From assembly GCF_900129505.1 (NCBI RefSeq), contig NZ_LT670818.1, positions 248,001 to 312,000 of the forward strand: a stretch of 64,000 bases of DNA, in the 5' to 3' direction. Below the pieces are notes generated by a model that was not told where the DNA came from, did no database searches, and worked only from the letters and a program-made list of their open reading frames with translations. Shown here piece by piece: positions 7,585 to 17,062 of this stretch (position 1 is its first letter; each line of letters opens with the position of its first letter). The stretch is from Bradyrhizobium erythrophlei. GTDB lineage: Bacteria > Pseudomonadota > Alphaproteobacteria > Rhizobiales > Xanthobacteraceae. The translations under genes and the position numbers were made by a program.

Positions 7585-10458
7585 TCACGCCTGGCTGGCG
7601 ACGGTCTTGCCGAGTGCGGCCTGCGCCGCAGCGAGCCGCGCGATCGGCACGCGGTAGGGCGAACAGGAGACGTAATCCAGTCCGATCTCGTGGCAGAACG
7701 CGACGGAAGCGGGATCGCCGCCATGCTCGCCGCAGATCCCGACCTTGAGACTGGGACGGGTCTTGCGCCCGCGCGCCACGCCGATCTTCACCAGCTCGCC
7801 GACGCCGTCGCGATCGACCGAGATGAACGGGTCGATCTCCAGGATGCCCTTGGCGATGTAGGTGCCGAGGAAGCTCGCCGCGTCGTCGCGGCTGATGCCG
7901 TAGGTGGTCTGGGTCAGGTCGTTGGTACCGAACGAGAAGAACTCCGCGGTCTTGGCGATATCGCCGGCTAGCAGGCAGGCGCGCGGCAGCTCGATCATGG
8001 TGCCGACCTGGTAGACGAGCTTCTTGCCCGTCTCCTTCATCACCGACTGCGCGGTGGCGTCGATCCGCGCCTTGACCAGATCGAATTCCATCTTGGTCGC
8101 GATCAGCGGCACCATGACCTCGAGGCCGACGGCCTTGCCGGTGCGCTTCTCCGCTTCGACCGCGGCCTCGAAGATCGCGCGCGCCTGCATTTCGGCGATC
8201 TCCGGATAGGAGATAGCCAGCCGACAGCCGCGGAAGCCGAGCATCGGATTGAATTCGGCGAGATCGCGGGCGCGATCGGCGAGCTTGCGCGGATCGGTGT
8301 TCATCGCCCGCGCCACTTCCTCGATCTCGGCCTGGGTGTGCGGCAGGAACTCGTGCAGCGGCGGATCGAGCAGCCGGATCGTCACCGGCAGGCCCTTCAT
8401 GATTTCGAACAGTTCGACGAAGTCGGCGCGCTGCATCGGCAACAGCTTCGCCAATGCGGCGCGACGGGTCTGCTCGTCCTCGGCGAGGATCATCTCGCGC
8501 ACGGTGCGGATCCGCGTCTCCTCGAAGAACATGTGCTCGGTGCGGCACAGCCCGATGCCCTCGGCGCCGAACTTGATGGCGGTGCGGGCGTCGTCCGGCG
8601 TGTCGGCATTGACGCGAACGCCGAGCTTGCGGACGGAATCGGCCCAGCCCATCAGGGTGCCGAACTCGCCCGACAAGGCCGGCTCGATCATCGGCATCCG
8701 CCCGGCCAGCACCTGACCCAGCGATCCGTCGATGGTGATGACGTCGCCGGTCTTGAAGGTGCGCGCGCCGATGCTCATGGTGCCGCGGCCGTAATCGACG
8801 CGGATGGTGCCGCAGCCGGAGACGCAGGGCTTGCCCATGCCGCGGGCGACCACCGCGGCGTGCGAGGTCATGCCGCCGCGCGTGGTCAGGATGCCTTCGG
8901 CCGCGTGCATGCCGTGGATGTCTTCCGGGCTGGTCTCGATCCGCACCAGGATCACCTTGCGTCCGTCGGCCTGCAGTTTTGCAGCCTCGTCGGAAGAGAA
9001 TACGATTTCGCCCGAGGCGGCGCCGGGCGAGGCCGGTAGGCCGGTGGCGATCACGTCGCGCTTGGCCGAAGGATCGATGGTCGGGTGCAGCAGCTGATCG
9101 AGCGAAGCCGGATCGATCCGCGTCACCGCGTCCTTCTTGGAAATCAGCCCTTCATTGGCGAGCTCGACGGCGATGCGCAGCGCGGCCTTCGCGGTGCGCT
9201 TGCCGCCGCGGGTCTGCAGCATCCACAGCTTGCCCTGCTCGACCGTGAACTCCATGTCCTGCATGTCGCGGTAATGCTTCTCGAGCAGGGTGTAGATCCG
9301 CGTCAGTTCCTTGAACGCCTCGGGCATCGCGGTTTCCATCGACGCCTTGTCGGAGCCGGATTCCGTCCGCGCATATTCGGTGATGTCCTGCGGCGTGCGA
9401 ATGCCCGCCACCACGTCCTCGCCCTGCGCGTTGATCAGGAATTCGCCGTACAGCTTGCTCTCGCCGGTCGAGGGATTGCGTGTGAACGCAACGCCGGTCG
9501 CCGACGTCTCGCCCATGTTGCCGAACACCATCGCCTGCACGTTGACCGCGGTGCCCCAGGATTCCGGAATGTCGTGCAGCCGCCGGTAGGTCACCGCGCG
9601 TGCGTTCATCCAGGATGAGAACACAGCACCGATCGCGCCCCACAACTGGTCGTGCGGATCCTGCGGGAAATCCTTGCCGGTTTCGCGTGCCACCGCGTCC
9701 TTGTAGCGGCCGACCAGTTCGATCCAGTCGTCGCCGGTGAGGTCGGTGTCAAGCGTATAGCCCTGGCTGTCCTTGAAGGTGTCGAGGATATCCTCGAAGT
9801 GCGAATGTTCGAAGCCGAGCACCACGTCGGAATACATGGTGATGAAGCGGCGGTAGCTGTCATAGGCGAAGCGGCGGTCGCCGGACATTTCCGCCAGTGC
9901 TTCGACGGTCGCATCGTTGAGCCCGAGATTGAGCACGGTATCCATCATGCCCGGCATCGAGGCGCGGCCGCCGGAGCGCACCGACACCAGCAGCGGATTT
10001 TTGGAGTCGCCGAACGCCTTGCCGGTGATCTTGCCGACGTGATCGAGCGCCTTTTCCACCTGCGCCTTCAATGCCCCAGGATAGGTCTTTTCGTGCGCGT
10101 AGAAGTAAGTGCAGACCGAGGTCGGAATGGTGAAGCCGGGAGGCACCGGCAGGCCGAGATTGGCCATCTCGGCGAGATTGGCGCCCTTGCCGCCGAGCAG
10201 ATCGCGCATCTCCGCTTTGCCCTCGGCCTTGCCGTCACCAAATGTGAACACCCATTTGCCGGCTTTGGGCGCGCCTGCCGCGGGCTTGGCTGCGACAACT
10301 TTCCCGGCTGGCTTGCTCGCGGGCTTTGGCGCCGGCTTGGGCGGGCTCTTCTTGAGCGCCGTGCGGGCCGAGGCCGTCGGCGCGGGCTTGGCCCGGACCG
10401 CCACGGAGGGCTTTGATTTCACTGCGGTTTTCTTGGTCTTCGTGACGGCTTTGGCCAT
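7585..10458 (-). CDS. ppdK: Pyruvate, phosphate dikinase PpdK, 957 aa
   Basis: PpdK interconverts pyruvate, ATP and phosphate with PEP, AMP and pyrophosphate. All three parts are present: an N-terminal ATP-grasp region (LLGGKGANLAEM, RSGGRASMPGMMDTVLNLG), a swivelling phosphohistidine domain with GGMTSHAAVVARGMG (His near 532), and a C-terminal TIM barrel with GICGEHGGDP (catalytic Cys near 907). The first about 65 residues are an unusual Lys/Ala/Pro-rich tail with repeated PKPASKPAG-like units. The recognisable enzyme starts only at GKWVFTFGDG, which explains the length excess over the usual 880-900 aa. Confidence 0.96.
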   Translation of the reverse strand: MAKAVTKTKKTAVKSKPSVAVRAKPAPTASARTALKKSPPKPAPKPASKPAGKVVAAKPAAGAPKAGKWVFTFGDGKAEGKAEMRDLLGGKGANLAEMANLGLPVPPGFTIPTSVCTYFYAHEKTYPGALKAQVEKALDHVGKITGKAFGDSKNPLLVSVRSGGRASMPGMMDTVLNLGLNDATVEALAEMSGDRRFAYDSYRRFITMYSDVVLGFEHSHFEDILDTFKDSQGYTLDTDLTGDDWIELVGRYKDAVARETGKDFPQDPHDQLWGAIGAVFSSWMNARAVTYRRLHDIPESWGTAVNVQAMVFGNMGETSATGVAFTRNPSTGESKLYGEFLINAQGEDVVAGIRTPQDITEYARTESGSDKASMETAMPEAFKELTRIYTLLEKHYRDMQDMEFTVEQGKLWMLQTRGGKRTAKAALRIAVELANEGLISKKDAVTRIDPASLDQLLHPTIDPSAKRDVIATGLPASPGAASGEIVFSSDEAAKLQADGRKVILVRIETSPEDIHGMHAAEGILTTRGGMTSHAAVVARGMGKPCVSGCGTIRVDYGRGTMSIGARTFKTGDVITIDGSLGQVLAGRMPMIEPALSGEFGTLMGWADSVRKLGVRVNADTPDDARTAIKFGAEGIGLCRTEHMFFEETRIRTVREMILAEDEQTRRAALAKLLPMQRADFVELFEIMKGLPVTIRLLDPPLHEFLPHTQAEIEEVARAMNTDPRKLADRARDLAEFNPMLGFRGCRLAISYPEIAEMQARAIFEAAVEAEKRTGKAVGLEVMVPLIATKMEFDLVKARIDATAQSVMKETGKKLVYQVGTMIELPRACLLAGDIAKTAEFFSFGTNDLTQTTYGISRDDAASFLGTYIAKGILEIDPFISVDRDGVGELVKIGVARGRKTRPSLKVGICGEHGGDPASVAFCHEIGLDYVSCSPYRVPIARLAAAQAALGKTVASQA

Positions 10459-10548
10459 GACTGCAAATAATCCGCGAGAAGAGGGAAAGTTGCGCGCCTT
10501 ACACCACTTTGAGGGGTTCCGCGCAAGGCGCGCGGCCGGTTTTAACCG

Positions 10549-10704
10549 CTACATATGCAGCCATCGGAGCAGCCCGAGGCCGACCAGCCCGACGAAGATC
10601 AGGTAGATCGCGACCACGAAATTGAGAAACCGCGGCATGATCAGAATGAGAATGCCTGCGATCAGCGCCACGATGGCCGGAATGTGGGTAGCCGTAATGG
10701 TCAT
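10549..10704 (-). CDS. DUF3096 small membrane protein, 51 aa
   Basis: The protein is two hydrophobic helices with almost no soluble part: MTITATHIPAIVALIAG, then ILILIMPRFLNFVVAIYLI and a short tail ending RWLHM. The arrangement IAGILILIMPR-LN-VAIYLI is the DUF3096 pattern. Function is unknown. ATG 10704 has GGAGAG about six bases upstream. A longer open frame to 10767 has no ribosome site. Confidence 0.8.
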   Translation of the reverse strand: MTITATHIPAIVALIAGILILIMPRFLNFVVAIYLIFVGLVGLGLLRWLHM

Positions 10705-10959
10705 AGAACTCTCCGGAACGAGGTTTGCGGGAGGAAATTGGTGGGAAAGCCGAATCGAGGCCGGCATTTTATCCGTCGGCGCGGTTCCCCGATAGGAGAC
10801 GCGCCCGCCTTTGTCCGGTTCCGGCGCTCACAGAAAATGCCGAAAAATGCCGCGTGTGAGGCCACGCTTTCCGGGGAACGATGCCGCGCGCGATGAATTG
10901 GCAGGGCATTGCGTGTCGGGCCAAGGGCCGGCGCGCAGTCAACGTGAAGGAGTTTCAGC

Positions 10960-11340
10960 ATGCGGTACAAATTACTTGCCATCGCGGCGATTGCCGGCGC
11001 CACGGCTGCGGCCGGCGGCTTGGCCGCACCGATCGCGGCGCAGGCGCAAGGCGTGGTCACGACCGGCGTCGCGCGCGGCCCGGTGATCGTCACTGACGAC
11101 GCCGATGGCATCGCCGTCGACCAGCGGCCGGCGTTCCGCGAATACATCGTGCGCGAGCGCGTGCCGAACTACACCATTCCCGATCGCGTGGTCGTCGGCG
11201 GCGTGCTGCCGGAGACCGGCGTCACCTATTACGACGTGCCGCAATCGTTCGGCGTCACGCCCTATCGCTACACCGTGGTGAACGGCCGGACCGTGCTGGT
11301 CGAACCGCGCTCGCGTCGCATCGTTCAGGTGGTTGAGTAA
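10960..11340 (+). CDS. DUF1236 family secreted protein, 126 aa
   Basis: A signal peptide (MRYKLLAIAAIAGATAAAGG, cleavage after AQAQG near residue 30) precedes a short mature protein. The C-terminal half has the DUF1236 pattern: PDRVVVGGVLPETGVTYYDVP followed by YRYTVVNGRTVLVEPRSRRIVQVVE. DUF1236 proteins are common and often duplicated in Bradyrhizobium; no activity is known. AAGGAG lies about eight bases before the ATG. Two hairpins follow immediately, so it is probably monocistronic. Confidence 0.87.
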   Translation: MRYKLLAIAAIAGATAAAGGLAAPIAAQAQGVVTTGVARGPVIVTDDADGIAVDQRPAFREYIVRERVPNYTIPDRVVVGGVLPETGVTYYDVPQSFGVTPYRYTVVNGRTVLVEPRSRRIVQVVE

Positions 11341-11357
11341 GTCGCCTGAACGATCTG

Positions 11358-11430
11358 TCCGAAAAGCCCGCAGCGGCGCTTTTCCGGACATCAGGCCCCG
11401 TCCGGTCCCCCCGCCGGGCGGGGCTTTTTT
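11358..11430 (+). terminator. Double hairpin terminator after the DUF1236 gene
   Basis: The first hairpin pairs TCCGAAAAGC (11358) with GCTTTTCCGGA, with one bulged base. The second pairs CCCCG with CGGGG (11409-11423) and runs directly into C-T6 at 11424-11430, a classic intrinsic terminator. Confidence 0.75.
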
Positions 11431-11454
11431 GGTGTTTGCCTTCGAACCCGTGCA

Positions 11455-12015
11455 TGCGAATTTCACAAGAGTATCATCTACAGACACAGCTTCGCGATCT
11501 CGCGGCGCCATTTGCCCGAGCTTTGCTACCAAATTTCCTTGCCCTCCCATCCGAGGGCGCAGGGAATGCCGGGCGCCCGATGCGCCCGATAGCCGCGTGT
11601 GCAATGGTAGAGAGCAAAGAGCACACGCGTTAGTCAGGACACACCGGCATCACCCGGCATTCCCCGCGCAATGGTTTTAACGGCTTCCTTCGCGCTCTTC
11701 CCGGTGACCGGGCTTTCTTGCCACCGTCGCCCCTGAGAAATTTGCACCTCAGGAACTTGACGCCAGCATCGGGGCGTCAGAACCACACGACTTCTCCGTC
11801 CGCCAGCCGCATCGCCCGTCAAGCGCGCACCCAGCGTCCACCGCATCCCGCTCCGCGTTTCGTGACGTTGCGCAACGCCCCTCTGAGGAGCGGGACGACA
11901 AGCGTTATAAGGGTGATTTGGGTCTTCGGAAAATCAGAATATTTTTGCAAAGAGGGCTGGACAGAGGGTCCGTAAATTGCGCAGGTGATTTGCCCGTCGG
12001 GTCGGATCCGCATGA
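11455..12015. repeat. Non-coding block resembling a Bradyrhizobium dispersed repeat
   Basis: No frame here reads like a protein. Recognisable pieces are CTTCGCGATCTCGCGGC (compare CTTCGCGATCTCGCCGC near 43029), the inverted pair GTGTGCAATGG/GAGCACACGCG, CACCGGCATCACCCGGCATT, and an end reading GCAGGTGATTTGCCCGTCGG. I recall this combination from many Bradyrhizobium intergenic regions, often mis-called as short ORFs. Only a genome-wide search would prove it is dispersed. From 12016 to 12182 I see nothing further. Confidence 0.5.
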
Positions 12016-12182
12016 ACAAACGCTCGTCATGGCCGAGCCTGACCTAGGCCATGTACCCATAAACTAGAGGCGTGACGCAACGATGCCGTATCCGCTTTGC
12101 CTCGTCAGGGCCGAAGTCACGCGGCGGCGCAATCTGTGGCGAAGGGCCAGAACCAGAAATCTGCACACACAAAACCTTCTAC

Positions 12183-13010
12183 TCAGCTTTCCAAGATGTC
12201 AGCGCCACGGTCGTAAATCTTTGGATCGACGTGCCCGGCACCATGGGCGATTTCGAGTCTCCAGCCCAACCTCACGCCGAGGTTTTTAGCTAACTCCGTA
12301 CAGTGTTCGAAATGCCAGAGACCGCGCGCAAGGCGATGAGGCCCCTGAGCCATAGCGTAGTCCATCCGGGGCAGATCGAAGGCGTCAGGGTCTCGGTCGG
12401 CGTCGCCAAGTAATATGACAAGGGAGCGCCCTAGGTACCTGCGCAGATGACTTGCGTTGAGATCAATTCCTCCCATACCGATTGGATACTCCGCAGTGAA
12501 GTTCGGCAGCATGTAGACTCCGCAGTTGGCGGCAACGGCCAGATCAACGGAAGCGGCCTCGGTGAGCGCAAGATAGCGCAGGACATATTGGGCACCTGCG
12601 GAGTTGCCAAATAGGCCGAAAGTGTCCCGGCTGGACCCGATTGCATGTCGAACATAATGAAACAACCGGTCGATGACCCCAAAATTCCACTGATCGCGCG
12701 GCAAAACCGTGTTGTCTGGCGGCGGCAGTCGCACTCCGCCAAAATTGTACGCATGGATGCCAGGGAATTGATCCGAATCGAACTCCGGTACCAACACGAT
12801 TTGCCCATTGCGTTCAGCCTGCGGTGCGAGAAGATCGCGAAACTCTGCAGCAGCGCGATCAAGACCATGCATCGCCAGGATGATGCGTGCATCCCGACTG
12901 CTCGATCGGGGGCAAAAAGAGAAGACTCGCATCGTTCGTCGCGAAGGGACGGCACCATCATCGCGAAATACGAATGAGCCAGCGCCTTCATCCAGAGTCA
13001 ATATGCTCAA
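12183..13010 (-). CDS. Alpha/beta hydrolase, 275 aa
   Basis: A serine-hydrolase triad is readable: nucleophile elbow GNSAG near residue 134, an acid in LLGDADRDPDAFD near 205, and a histidine in AHGAGHVDPK near 258. An early strand, ARIILAMHGLDRAA, supplies the oxyanion-hole region. The layout resembles PHB-depolymerase/esterase-like predicted hydrolases. There is no clear signal peptide, so it is probably cytoplasmic. Codon use is markedly less GC-biased at third positions than in neighbouring genes, and the gene sits alone between non-coding blocks, suggesting recent acquisition. The substrate cannot be inferred. Confidence 0.72.
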   Translation of the reverse strand: MSILTLDEGAGSFVFRDDGAVPSRRTMRVFSFCPRSSSRDARIILAMHGLDRAAAEFRDLLAPQAERNGQIVLVPEFDSDQFPGIHAYNFGGVRLPPPDNTVLPRDQWNFGVIDRLFHYVRHAIGSSRDTFGLFGNSAGAQYVLRYLALTEAASVDLAVAANCGVYMLPNFTAEYPIGMGGIDLNASHLRRYLGRSLVILLGDADRDPDAFDLPRMDYAMAQGPHRLARGLWHFEHCTELAKNLGVRLGWRLEIAHGAGHVDPKIYDRGADILES

Positions 13011-13208
13011 CCGCGTGCCTCCGCCTTCGTCCAGCTTGCGTCGATCCGGCTATGGCTACGCGTTAACGAGTCCGGCCCTAGCTTGACCCGGCCAGCCGCG
13101 TCTCCCTCACAGCAGGCGAAGAAAGACGTGGATGCCCGGCAGTCGCAGGCAAGTTTACGCAGGCTGCCATGGCAGGGCATGATGGATTCTCGCGCACTAT
13201 CTGGAGCG

Positions 13209-14282
13209 CTACGCACCCTTGAGCATCGACATGATCCGGCTGGCGGACTGGTAGTTTGCCACCGCGTTGTCGCGAAACGATGGCGTCCAGTTGACCGCCT
13301 GACGTTCTTCCGCGCTCATCGACGAATAGGTATTGAGGATGCCGAGGCTGAGCTGGGTTGGATCACCGCTGCTCTGGCTCTGCTTCAACGCGGCAAGAAT
13401 GCTGGCGCGGTTGCGCGAATCCAGCGCCTGCTTGGCGGCGTAGCTCTCCCGCGCCGAGAACAGATTGTCCTGATTGAGCGATATCGCCGCCAGCGATCGA
13501 TTGTCGACCGCGCTGAGGTCGGCCTGCTGGCTGGACTTTCCCGCGGCCGCGGCGGCCTTCTCCTGGGCGTCGAGGGCGGCGCGCATATTCTTGGCGACCG
13601 TCGAGATATCAGGGGTAGTGGTGCTCGGGGCACTGGCGCTCTGCGCGAGATAGGCCGCGACCGGATCGTTGGCAATGCCGCTCGGCGCGGTGGTGGGGTT
13701 CTGCTGAGTGGCCTGAACGCCCTTGGCGACCGCGGCACGCTGTGCCGACCATGTGGCGGTTGCCTTCTCCTCCGGACTCGCGCCATCGAGAAAATCGAGC
13801 GCCGCCTTGTAGAGCGAGGAGACGTCGCCCGTCAGCTTCGACGTCGCCGCGGCCGGCGCCAGCGCGGCGCTGAAGCGATTGGCAAGCTCGGCACCGGCGA
13901 CGTTCTGTTCATCGGGCGTGAACTTGCCGGCATTGTTGGTGACGATCGCAAACAGCGAGCGTCGATCGAACGAAGAAAGATCGATCGTCGCCGTGCCGTC
14001 GTCGCCAATCGGTCCCTTGACCTTGGCGGCGGCGTAGAGACCGTCGAGCGCGCTGCGCGCGTCGGCGGTCACGTCGGCAAAACTCTTCGCGGTGGAGGCG
14101 TTGGCAAGCTGCGCCTTGGCGGCGTCCGACAGCGTCAGATTGGTTGCCGCATTGCTGTCGGGCGACGTGCCGGAATCGGCAGAGCCGAGGTAACTGGCCA
14201 GCGTCGGCGGGGGCGCCGCCGCGCGGGCATAGGCCGAGCCGATCATGGCGTAGGCATTGAGGCCGGTGTTGACCGAGGTCAT
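13209..14282 (-). CDS. Uncharacterised Ala-rich protein, 357 aa
   Basis: I do not recognise a family. The protein is rich in Ala, Ser, Asp and Gln, has no signal peptide or membrane segment, and seems to hold two similar halves. Each half has a helix-rich stretch ending in D-LSSFDRRSLFAI-or D-LSAVDNRSLAAI-like motifs followed by an N-x-FTPDEQ or N-LFSARES segment, which suggests an internal duplication. ATG 14282 has AGGGA seven bases upstream; the frame is open 57 bases further without a ribosome site. GC and codon use match the host. Confidence 0.7.
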   Translation of the reverse strand: MTSVNTGLNAYAMIGSAYARAAAPPPTLASYLGSADSGTSPDSNAATNLTLSDAAKAQLANASTAKSFADVTADARSALDGLYAAAKVKGPIGDDGTATIDLSSFDRRSLFAIVTNNAGKFTPDEQNVAGAELANRFSAALAPAAATSKLTGDVSSLYKAALDFLDGASPEEKATATWSAQRAAVAKGVQATQQNPTTAPSGIANDPVAAYLAQSASAPSTTTPDISTVAKNMRAALDAQEKAAAAAGKSSQQADLSAVDNRSLAAISLNQDNLFSARESYAAKQALDSRNRASILAALKQSQSSGDPTQLSLGILNTYSSMSAEERQAVNWTPSFRDNAVANYQSASRIMSMLKGA

Positions 14283-14531
14283 GTGCGTCCCTGCGAGCTT
14301 TTGGGTGACGGTTAAGGAACCGTTACCAAAGCCGACCATTTCAAAGCATGGTTAACGAGGTGTGAAGATTTCCGGATGTTGCTGGATATTTCTGGAGGGG
14401 CGTCAGATTAAACCGCAATGACCTCACGGCCTCCCATCGCGGGACGCAGTTCTTGTGCGCCAGTGTGCGGCAAGCGCTACCGACAAATGCTCGTCATGGC
14501 CGGGCCTGTCCCGGCGATCACAGACGTGTTC

Positions 14532-14643
14532 GTCATTGCGAGGAGCGCAGCGACGAAACAATCCATCTTGCTTCACGATGGATTGCTTCGTGGAGCCTGT
14601 CATCGGGCGCGCATTCGCGCGACCCGTTGGCTCGCAATGACGG
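14532..14643. repeat. Dispersed repeat, family B (copy 2)
   Basis: It runs from CGTCATTGCGAGGAGCGCAG to GGCTCGCAATGACGG and contains AACAATCCATC/GATGGATTGCTTCG and CCTGTCATCGGGCGCG. It lies just beyond the glyS stop codon (14651). A fragment of another repeat, TCGTCATGGCCGGGCC (14490-14505), precedes it. No gene is supported in 14283-14650. Confidence 0.85.
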
Positions 14644-14650
14644 CCGTTAG

Positions 14651-17062
14651 TCAATCCTGGATCTTGGAAAAATCCGCCACCGCGCGCGTCGCGGCGCGAA
14701 TTTCGTTCAGGAGCTTCAGACGATTTTCCCGCACCTTCGGGTCGTCGTCGTTGACTTTCACCTTGTCGAAGAACGCATCCACCGCAGGACGCAGTTTTGC
14801 CATCGCGCTCATCGCGGCGGCAAAATCTTCCTTGGCGACGGCGGCACTTGCTTCAGCCCTCACCTGATCGATGGCCTTGGCGAGCGTCTTCTCCTCGGGA
14901 AGGCTGTAGAGCGCGGCATCGGGCGCGCCATCATAGTCCTTGCCGTCCTTCTTCTCCTCGATGCGCAGGATGTTCGCGGCGCGCTTGGTGCCGGCGAGCA
15001 GATTCTTGCCGTCGTCGGTATCGAGGAATTTGCCGAGCGCCTCGACGCGGCGAACCACCATCAGGAGGTCGTCCTGACCTCCTAGCGCGAACACGGCATC
15101 GACGAGATCGTGCCGCGCGCCCTGTTCGCGGAGCTGGACTTTTAGGCGGTCGGCGAAGAAGGAAATGAGATCGCCAATCATCGATTCCACCAATGAAGGT
15201 GGCATGCCTGCACTGATCGATTTGCTTGGCCTATCGATTGTAATTTCTGGGATCGCAAAAAAGAGAGGGCGATCGGAAAGATCGGATTCAGCCGCCGCAG
15301 CGACGGTGCTCTGTCCGCTTGTCACTGCTCCACCATCGGATTTGGCCCACTCTTCAAGGGCGGCTACATAACGCGGGTCGTTACGAATCCGCGGCCCCAA
15401 ATAATGCTTAATATGAGCAGTGAGAAGAGTGTGCAGCCCAAGTCTCAGCGAATTTTCGAGGATAATTCGAATGACGCCGAGCGCTGCACGGCGCAGGGCA
15501 TAAGGATCTTTGGAACCCGTTGGCTTCTCGCCAATCCCCCAGAAGCCGACAAGCACATCAACCTTGTCGGCAATCGCGACGCAGATGGAAACGGGCGAGG
15601 CGGGAACGCGATCGCCGGGGCCTTGCGGCTTGTAGTGTTCTTCGATTGCGTCTGCGACTGCCGCGTCCTCACCTTGCGCGAGGGCGTAGTATTTGCCTAT
15701 CCGGCCCTGCAGTTCAGGAAACTCACCGACCATTTCGGTAACAAGGTCAGCCTTGGCCAATTCGGCCGCGCGTCTCACGTCACGGACTAAGTCGCCGAGA
15801 AATTTATCACTTGCGTCGACCTCTCGAGGGCCTCGCGCCGCTGTTTCGCTGGATCTGAAATTGACCAGTTGAGTGAGGTCATGCGCAAGCTGTTCGATTC
15901 GCCGAACGCGCTCACCCTGCGTGCCAAGTTTCTCGTGAAATAGAATATTTTCCAGTTTCGGCAGCCGGTCTTCGAGTTTAGTCTTGAGATCGGTCTCATA
16001 AAAAAACTTCGCATCGCTCAACCGCGCGCGGATCACGCGCTCGTTGCCGGCGACGATCGCCTTGCCACCGTCGGAGGCCTCGATGTTGGCGGTGAGGATG
16101 AACTTGTTGGTGAGGACTTCCCCCCTCCCCCCGCTTGCGGCGGGGAGGGGTCGGGCACTATCGTGGGGGGAGGGAGACGCCTGCCTCACCACAAAGCACT
16201 TCTGGTTATTGCGGATGGTGGCGCGGATCACTTCGCCCGGAATCGACAGAAACTCCGGGTCGAACGATCCCATCAGCGCGACCGGCCATTCGACCAGGCC
16301 CGCGACTTCGTCGAGCAGTCCCTGATCCTCGACCAGCTCGAAGCCCTGCGCGAACGCGAGCTGCCTGGCGTCGGTGACGATACTGTCCTTGCGGCGCTCG
16401 GGATCGAGCACGACCTTGGCATCGAGCAGCTTTGCCTCGTAATCCTCGAAGCGGCGCACCTTGATCGGCGCCGGCGCCATGAAGCGGTGGCCGAACGTGG
16501 TCTGGCCGGCCTCGATGCCGTCGACGGCGAATTTCACGACATCGGGTTCTTCGGTTTCGAGCCCAAAGGTGGCGACGATGGCATGCAGCGGCCGCACCCA
16601 TTGCAGCGCGCTTGGCCGCGCCGAGCGTTCACCCCAGCGCATCGATTTCGGCCACGGGAAGGTGCGGATGATCACCGGCAGCATGTCGGCGAGCACGTCG
16701 AGCGTGGCGCGGCCGGGTTTTTCGATCAGCGCGACGTAGAAGTCGCCCTTCTTCGGATCGCGCTGGATCGTCGCCTCGTCGATCGAGGCCAGGCCGGTGG
16801 CTTTCAGAAAGCCCGCGATCGCCGCATCCGGCCCGCCGACGCGCGGTCCCTTGCGCTCTTCCCTCAGATCGGATTGCCGCGCCGGCACGCCGTGCACCGT
16901 CAGCGTCAGCCGCCGCGGCGTCGCGAACGCCTTGGCGCCTTCATAGACCAGACCCTCGGCGACGAGCTTGTCGGTGACCATGCGGCGCAGATCGTCCGCC
17001 GCCTTCGCCTGCATGCGCGCGGGAATTTCTTCGGAGAACAGTTCAAAGAGAAGATCGGGCAT
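14651..17062 (-). CDS. glyS: Glycyl-tRNA synthetase beta subunit GlyS, 803 aa, with insertions
   Basis: This is the beta chain of the alpha2beta2 glycyl-tRNA synthetase, recognised from [61 protein letters not shown] and [15 protein letters not shown]. It is about 100 residues longer than usual. Three stretches look inserted: about 297-320 (a translated GC-rich palindrome at 16117-16176), a short one near 405-420, and a long one at about 541-632 with lower-GC sequence. The reading frame is intact throughout. The ATG at 17062 overlaps the stop of the upstream DUF559 gene as TGATG. A GTG two codons earlier is an alternative start. Confidence 0.93.
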   Translation of the reverse strand: MPDLLFELFSEEIPARMQAKAADDLRRMVTDKLVAEGLVYEGAKAFATPRRLTLTVHGVPARQSDLREERKGPRVGGPDAAIAGFLKATGLASIDEATIQRDPKKGDFYVALIEKPGRATLDVLADMLPVIIRTFPWPKSMRWGERSARPSALQWVRPLHAIVATFGLETEEPDVVKFAVDGIEAGQTTFGHRFMAPAPIKVRRFEDYEAKLLDAKVVLDPERRKDSIVTDARQLAFAQGFELVEDQGLLDEVAGLVEWPVALMGSFDPEFLSIPGEVIRATIRNNQKCFVVRQASPSPHDSARPLPAASGGRGEVLTNKFILTANIEASDGGKAIVAGNERVIRARLSDAKFFYETDLKTKLEDRLPKLENILFHEKLGTQGERVRRIEQLAHDLTQLVNFRSSETAARGPREVDASDKFLGDLVRDVRRAAELAKADLVTEMVGEFPELQGRIGKYYALAQGEDAAVADAIEEHYKPQGPGDRVPASPVSICVAIADKVDVLVGFWGIGEKPTGSKDPYALRRAALGVIRIILENSLRLGLHTLLTAHIKHYLGPRIRNDPRYVAALEEWAKSDGGAVTSGQSTVAAAAESDLSDRPLFFAIPEITIDRPSKSISAGMPPSLVESMIGDLISFFADRLKVQLREQGARHDLVDAVFALGGQDDLLMVVRRVEALGKFLDTDDGKNLLAGTKRAANILRIEEKKDGKDYDGAPDAALYSLPEEKTLAKAIDQVRAEASAAVAKEDFAAAMSAMAKLRPAVDAFFDKVKVNDDDPKVRENRLKLLNEIRAATRAVADFSKIQD
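16117..16176. repeat. GC-rich palindromic repeat, family D, inside glyS
   Basis: The sequence is CCCCCCTCCCCCCGC, then TTGCGGCGGGGAGGGGTCGGG, and ends TCGTGGGGGGAGGGAGA. The same element occurs at 17104-17151, 17511-17571, 45670-45723 and 45761-45807. Here it is translated in frame as part of GlyS ([17 protein letters not shown]). Confidence 0.85.

Noticed and set aside
13083..14315. 410-codon forward frame opposite the unknown 357-aa gene
   Set aside because: Gly/Arg-rich composition and no recognisable fold; the reverse frame has a ribosome site and plausible protein composition.
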